This document shows, piece by piece, positions 60,223 through 64,000 of a stretch of 64,000 bases of DNA. Under the pieces are notes generated by a model that did not search any database, was not told where the DNA came from, and saw only the letters and a program-made list of their open reading frames with translations. Position numbers and translations under genes: made by a program. Source of the stretch: Deuterostichococcus epilithicus (lineage: Eukaryota > Chlorophyta > Trebouxiophyceae > Prasiolales > Stichococcaceae); assembly GCA_033439295.1 (NCBI GenBank), contig JAVTLE010000005.1, forward strand, positions 1,848,501 to 1,912,500, read 5' to 3'. Positions within the stretch are counted from its first letter, which is position 1. Each line of letters opens with the position of its first letter.

Positions 60223-62737
60223 ATGCCAATGTCGGTGCATCTCACTCAGATCCGAACCATGATTGACCTGCGGATGATTCATGCCACCTGCTTCGAGCAC
60301 CAGCATCTTGCACGGCCATGCAGGGGCGGGCAATCACGGCAGCTGCAGCGGCGACAGTCCCGGCATCGCATCTGTCGTCCGCACGCTGAAGCCCCTTCGC
60401 ACAGTAAAACAGTAACACCGACCAGCTCAGACCTCGAAGTCGACGTGGTCATCGTGGGAGCAGGTGCGGCAACTGGTGCAACTGCAGCAAGTAGCATGCA
60501 ACATGGCGAGGTGGTGGAGCCGGCGGCACTCACACTCATCCACCCTCGATGCAGGCATCGTTGGCCTGTCAACGGCGGCGACGATCCTCAGGCAACAAGG
60601 GGGCCTGTCTGTGGCCATCGTTGATCGAGCGGTGCCATGTGCCGGCGCGACGGGAGCAGGCATGCTGGCCTGCAACGTGTGCAGCTGCTGATATATTGCT
60701 GTGGTGGCGTTGGCTGTTATCATATTGTGACACGGCCGGGGGATGAACATGCTGAATCCGACTCGGTGCAGGCCAGGGATATATCTGGCTGGCGCATCGG
60801 AGCATTGGTGATGCAGCGTGGGTTCTTGCAAAACACAGCAAAAAGATGTGGGAGGACCTCCTTTGCGAGACGGTCAACGACTCCACATACCAGAGCGCAG
60901 TGCAGTGGCAGGTGGGTCGCTGTCGAGTTGCAGTGTCTGAGGCTGGGGAAAAGTCTGGCTTGCACATCTCAGCAAGTCCACTTCTGCCAGCGGTGCCTGC
61001 CAGCGCTGCCAGTGCTTACCGGAAGCGCTGTGACGAGGAGCTGTCAGCTGGCGCACAGGCAAATGGCAGCATACTGCTGGCCAACAGTGCGGAGGAGGCG
61101 GCCGGGCTGGAGGCGAGGGCGGCGGCGCTGCAGGCGCAGGGTGTGGTCGCCGAAGGCCTGAGCGCGAGCCAAGTGGCTCGCCTCGAGCCGGCCGTGCGGC
61201 TGCCAGGCGATGGCGGCGGCCTGCTGGTCGCCTCCGACTCCCAGCTGGTGGGCAGATGTTAGTGACAGCCGGTACTGTTTGCTGGTAACACATGGTGATA
61301 CGAGTGCTGCCGGATGTGCTGTCGGTCTCAGCATACCAACGGCAGTGCGGCCGCTGGACCACTGAAGCAGCGGCGGCAGGTCGAGGAGCGCACGAGTGTG
61401 CATCACGATGTGGCGCAGGACGGCCGAGCAGCGGCCACCACGCTGCAGCAGGCGTGCCAGGCCGCGGGCCCACGCTGCAGCCTGATCTTCAACGAAGGAG
61501 TGGAGGAGCTGCTCCTGGAGCAGCCCAGCGCCGGGCCGCCACATGCCATCGGCATCCGCACCACCGCCCGCAGGTAACTTCAATTTGTTTGTCCATCTGT
61601 ATAATCATAAACTTGCAAAGCATTGTCCGTCTTCGTCTGTGCGTCTGGATAGACGGACAATGCTATGCTGGACGTACAAACAAAAAGGGAGATGGTGCAG
61701 AGCATCGCATTAAACTGAGTGGGTAGGATTTGCAGAACCGATTTGCACAGGGCGGCTTGACAATAAGCGTGCCATGTCTGTCAGAAAAGTTTCCTGTCAC
61801 GCTGTGTCCTGGAACCCTAGTTGCTGGGTGCCCCTTGTGTGCTAGCGTACACGACATTGACGAGCCACAGAGCAGCGAGACCCATGGCTGGGGATACATG
61901 CTAAGCTGGCAGCACTCACTGCACCTGCCGGCAGGGTGGTCGCCGGGCGGGTGGTGCTGTGCGTCGGCGCCTGGGCGGGGCAGCTGCTGGACGCCGCGCT
62001 GGGTCTCGACGGCCACTACGGCCACCTCATAACGCCGCTGCGGGGGCACCTGCTGCAGGTGCCCGCGGCGGCGGCGCACAGCCTGCCGCGCCTCAAGCGC
62101 GGCCTTATGGAGACCAAGTACTGTCATGTGCGTTTTGGCATACATTCCGGCATTGGATGTTCAAGTGTAGGAATTTCTGAATCTTTTCAAAGCAACGCCC
62201 TGCAGTGGTCAGGGCACGTTGGCTCAGTGTCGTCGAGCCAGAACACTGACATCTGCCTCAACGTTCATATAGCATTACTCGGACCCGCGGCGGCCACCGT
62301 TGGATCCGGCGGTGGCGATCGAGCAGCGTGCAGCCAACCTGGATATCACTTTCACGGCGACCAGCAGTGCAAACGGAGACCTGCTGCTGGGCAGCTCCCG
62401 CGACGCGGTGGGCTACGACAATAGTGCGGACGACAGCATTGTTCGAGCCATCGTGCAGCGCAGCCTCCAGTACCTGCCGGGTCTGGACGCCAGCGCTGCG
62501 CTCGCTGCGGCCGTTCCGCGGGTCGGCCTGAGGCCGCATGGCGCCGGGGGCCTGCCCTTTGTGGGCGTTGTGCCAGGCGTTGATGGCCTTCTGCTGAATG
62601 CTGGCCATTCGGGGTCGGGGCTGCTGCTGTCGCCGGTGTCGGCGGGAATCATAGGACAGCTGGTGACTGGTGCATCGATGGCAGGATCGATTGCTGATGA
62701 GGAGGCAAAGGCAGCTCTGCTCGTGCCGCCGATGTGA
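60223..62737 (+). CDS. DAO-family FAD-dependent oxidoreductase
   Basis: These flavoenzymes oxidise amines or amino acids (glycine oxidase, sarcosine oxidase and plant FAD oxidoreductases). Seven exons (60223-60463, 60555-60659, 60772-60911, 61059-61247, 61419-61573, 61935-62127, 62273-62737) keep frame. An N-terminal region rich in His, Arg and Ser looks like a targeting peptide. The dinucleotide fold is VDVVIVGAG joined across an intron to IVGLSTAATILRQQG. GATGAGQGYIWLAH is the conserved FAD-contact motif; its exon junction uses a GC donor at 60660-60661 (CAG then GCATGC). SDSQLDGRAAATTLQQAC, VVAGRVVLCVGAWAGQLL and RVGLRPHGAGGLPFVGVVP lead to GLLLNAGHSGSGLLLSPVS, the C-terminal FAD motif. 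Its substrate is not evident. A perfect hairpin lies in the fifth intron. The start could instead be 60166 in the same frame. Confidence 0.88.
61619..61664. repeat. Perfect 14-bp inverted repeat (hairpin) in an intron
   Basis: Arms agcattgtccgtct (61619-61632) and agacggacaatgct (61651-61664) pair perfectly around an 18-base loop. Outside them, ttgtttgtcc near 61584 and ggacgtacaaacaa near 61670 are also inverted, with a two-base insertion. The whole looks like a small hairpin element or structured RNA within the oxidoreductase intron 61574-61934. Confidence 0.8.
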
Positions 62738-63028
62738 TCGGAGGCACAAAGGCATTGGTGTGGATATTCTTGGCATTTCCACCTGTTGCTGCTTACTCAC
62801 GGTCAGGTCACTTGCTGATATCTCTCGACGCTGTGAACAACCACAATATTCGGATGCCGCTACTACTGTACATGTCAGGGCGTCGCACTCTGGTCGAGGT
62901 AGCTGAAACACAATTATGTTTTGCAAGCGCTTGCATGTCAAGCATGCTGCTCCGGCAATCTGAGGGAGGTCGGGCTGCCAAGACCCAAACATGCCTGGCA
63001 AAATGGCAGAGTCGTCTTCATCGCGAAC

Positions 63029-64000
63029 TCAATAGTCTTCAATCGGATGGTCAAGTTCGTCAAGGCTGGATTGGATGTCGTACCGGACCTACAACCACGA
63101 GTGGAGCCTCGGTGTTTGAGAGTGCGCAATTTGGCTGTGTCGTGAACATGCAACAAGGACGGTCCAGCACCCAGCGGATGTTCAAGCTAGTCAAAGTCTT
63201 GCTCACCTCCAAGCTCCGCATCATGTAGCCAACGATGATCGTCCACATCACTGTGCATCCCACAAGCACAAGACCTCAGTATCTGGAGCCAGACAGTGCC
63301 GCAGGCACAAGCCTTGCAGAGGCACAGCACCATCACTGCGCAATGACCTTGGCAGCAGCACTACCGCAATTGACACGAAGCAGGCTCACGCTGAGGCGCA
63401 AGCTCCTGGACGTTGTACTCTGTGATGGCTTGCAAATCCGAAAGCTGATTCGAACCTGCACAGGTGGGGCAAAGGCATTAATCTCAGGCGCTGACAGGGG
63501 CCACACCATCACACATGCTTCCCAGCCTGTGCAGCGGACTTGCTGCCGCACCTTGCCGCAGGACCCCTTGACTCAGCTCATTCAGAGGCCCAAGAAAGGA
63601 TGGTCCCAAACAAGTGCTGCGGGCGGCACGCACCCATGCAGCGGTCGATGAAGGCGGTCATTGAGTCCAGCACCTCCTGCGACGCACCAGCTGTCAGCAG
63701 CTCCGAGTCCTTGCCCAGGCTTTGGATGTAGTCCAGCAGCTCGTTGTTGTTCGGCGACGACCCCGTCAACCGCACGCTGGCCACCTGCACGACAGCAGAT
63801 GCATTCTTTTGTCTCTACACATTGCCGAGCAGCATGGTCAGTTCCGTGAAGCAACAGCAACGTTTGCAGCACGGCGTTGACAAAGTTGTGCACAGCATAT
63901 TAGTCAAAGTCAAATGACGAGCAGCTGTGCGGCCGCGCCTGCTGCTTGAGGCTGCGGATTTCCGCCTCCAGGTCCTGGATGTACTGCGCCGCGGGGATCG
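63029..64000 (-). CDS. DUF760 family protein, 5' part outside the window
   Basis: DUF760 proteins occur in cyanobacteria and plant chloroplasts and have no established biochemical role. Five exons are visible (64000-63939, 63784-63634, 63455-63390, 63250-63207, 63088-63029). They read AQYIQDLEAEIRSLKQQ, then NNELLDYIQSLGKDSELL and ASQEVLDSMTAFIDRCMG, matching the family's LxxYIQSL...ASxEV pattern. AITEYNVQELAPQ joins across an intron to LMWTIIVGYMMRSLEVRYDI, the conserved membrane-like helix and YxxRxLEVRYD motif. It ends DELDHPIEDY with a TGA. The intron after KQQ seems to start with GC at 63938-63937. The N-terminus, including any plastid transit peptide, lies beyond the right edge. Family membership is well supported and function is unknown. 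Confidence 0.82.

Noticed and set aside
63440-63460. A tRNA B-box-like gattcgaacc
   Set aside because: It falls at the edge of a DUF760 exon and no acceptor stem, D arm or A box can be paired around it.
1-64000. Transposons, retroelements, virus-like elements and CRISPR arrays
   Set aside because: No transposase, reverse transcriptase, integrase or capsid-like protein and no long direct or inverted terminal repeats were recognised on either strand.
1-64000. Bacterial contamination as the source of the CobB, BtuF and GltA-like genes
   Set aside because: All three genes are full of spliceosomal introns of the same type as their neighbours and lie among ordinary algal genes.

Overview
The window is nuclear DNA of a eukaryotic green alga, probably a trebouxiophyte (Chlorella/Coccomyxa-like); this placement is inference. 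The evidence is GC-rich exons, about 160 short spliceosomal introns in roughly 20 genes, and plant-lineage protein types: dehydroascorbate reductase, a SnRK2-like kinase, a GCK-domain protein and a DUF760 chloroplast-type protein. I see no bacterial operons, CRISPR arrays, rRNA, tRNA or transposons. Exon boundaries were worked out by matching exon phases and protein-family conservation by eye. No transcript data were available.

Layout, left to right: PWP2 (minus, runs off the left end); DHAR (plus); TATA-binding protein (minus); Crooked-neck/CLF1 splicing factor (plus); RluA-type RNA pseudouridine synthase (plus); SnRK2-like kinase (minus); TLS1/C9orf78 splicing-associated protein (plus); P-type IIB calcium ATPase (minus, 23 exons); a long plus-strand gene joining a CobB/CbiA cobyrinate a,c-diamide synthase to a BtuF-like cobalamin-binding domain; type II (GltA-like) citrate synthase (minus); membrane-anchored ubiquitin-conjugating enzyme UBE2J/UBC6 (minus); a Lys-rich FAM133-like protein (plus); adrenodoxin reductase (minus); importin alpha (plus); mitochondrial-type ribosomal protein bL9 (plus); a GCK-domain twin-cysteine protein (plus); HUS1 checkpoint clamp subunit (minus); a DAO-family FAD oxidoreductase (plus); and a DUF760 protein (minus, runs off the right end).

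The most interesting locus is 29777-37096. Nineteen exons with consistent splice phase read straight through from an apparently complete cobyrinic acid a,c-diamide synthase, across a Ser/Arg-rich linker of about 260 residues, into a BtuF-like helical-backbone corrinoid receptor. The predicted protein has 1083 residues. Green algae are not known to make cobalamin, so an intact corrin-ring amidase fused to a corrinoid-binding domain is unexpected and could be an undescribed corrinoid or tetrapyrrole salvage or remodelling enzyme.

The second general feature is the intron set. At least 13 introns, about 8 percent, start with GC rather than GT. Other oddities are a large Cys-containing loop in the calcium pump, a C-terminal tail on TBP, an HRD-to-NRD change in the kinase, and a perfect 14-bp hairpin inside an intron.

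The genes are mostly housekeeping (ribosome biogenesis, splicing, transcription, nuclear import, DNA-damage checkpoint, central metabolism) and show no functional clustering. They alternate in strand with short divergent promoters and short convergent gaps.
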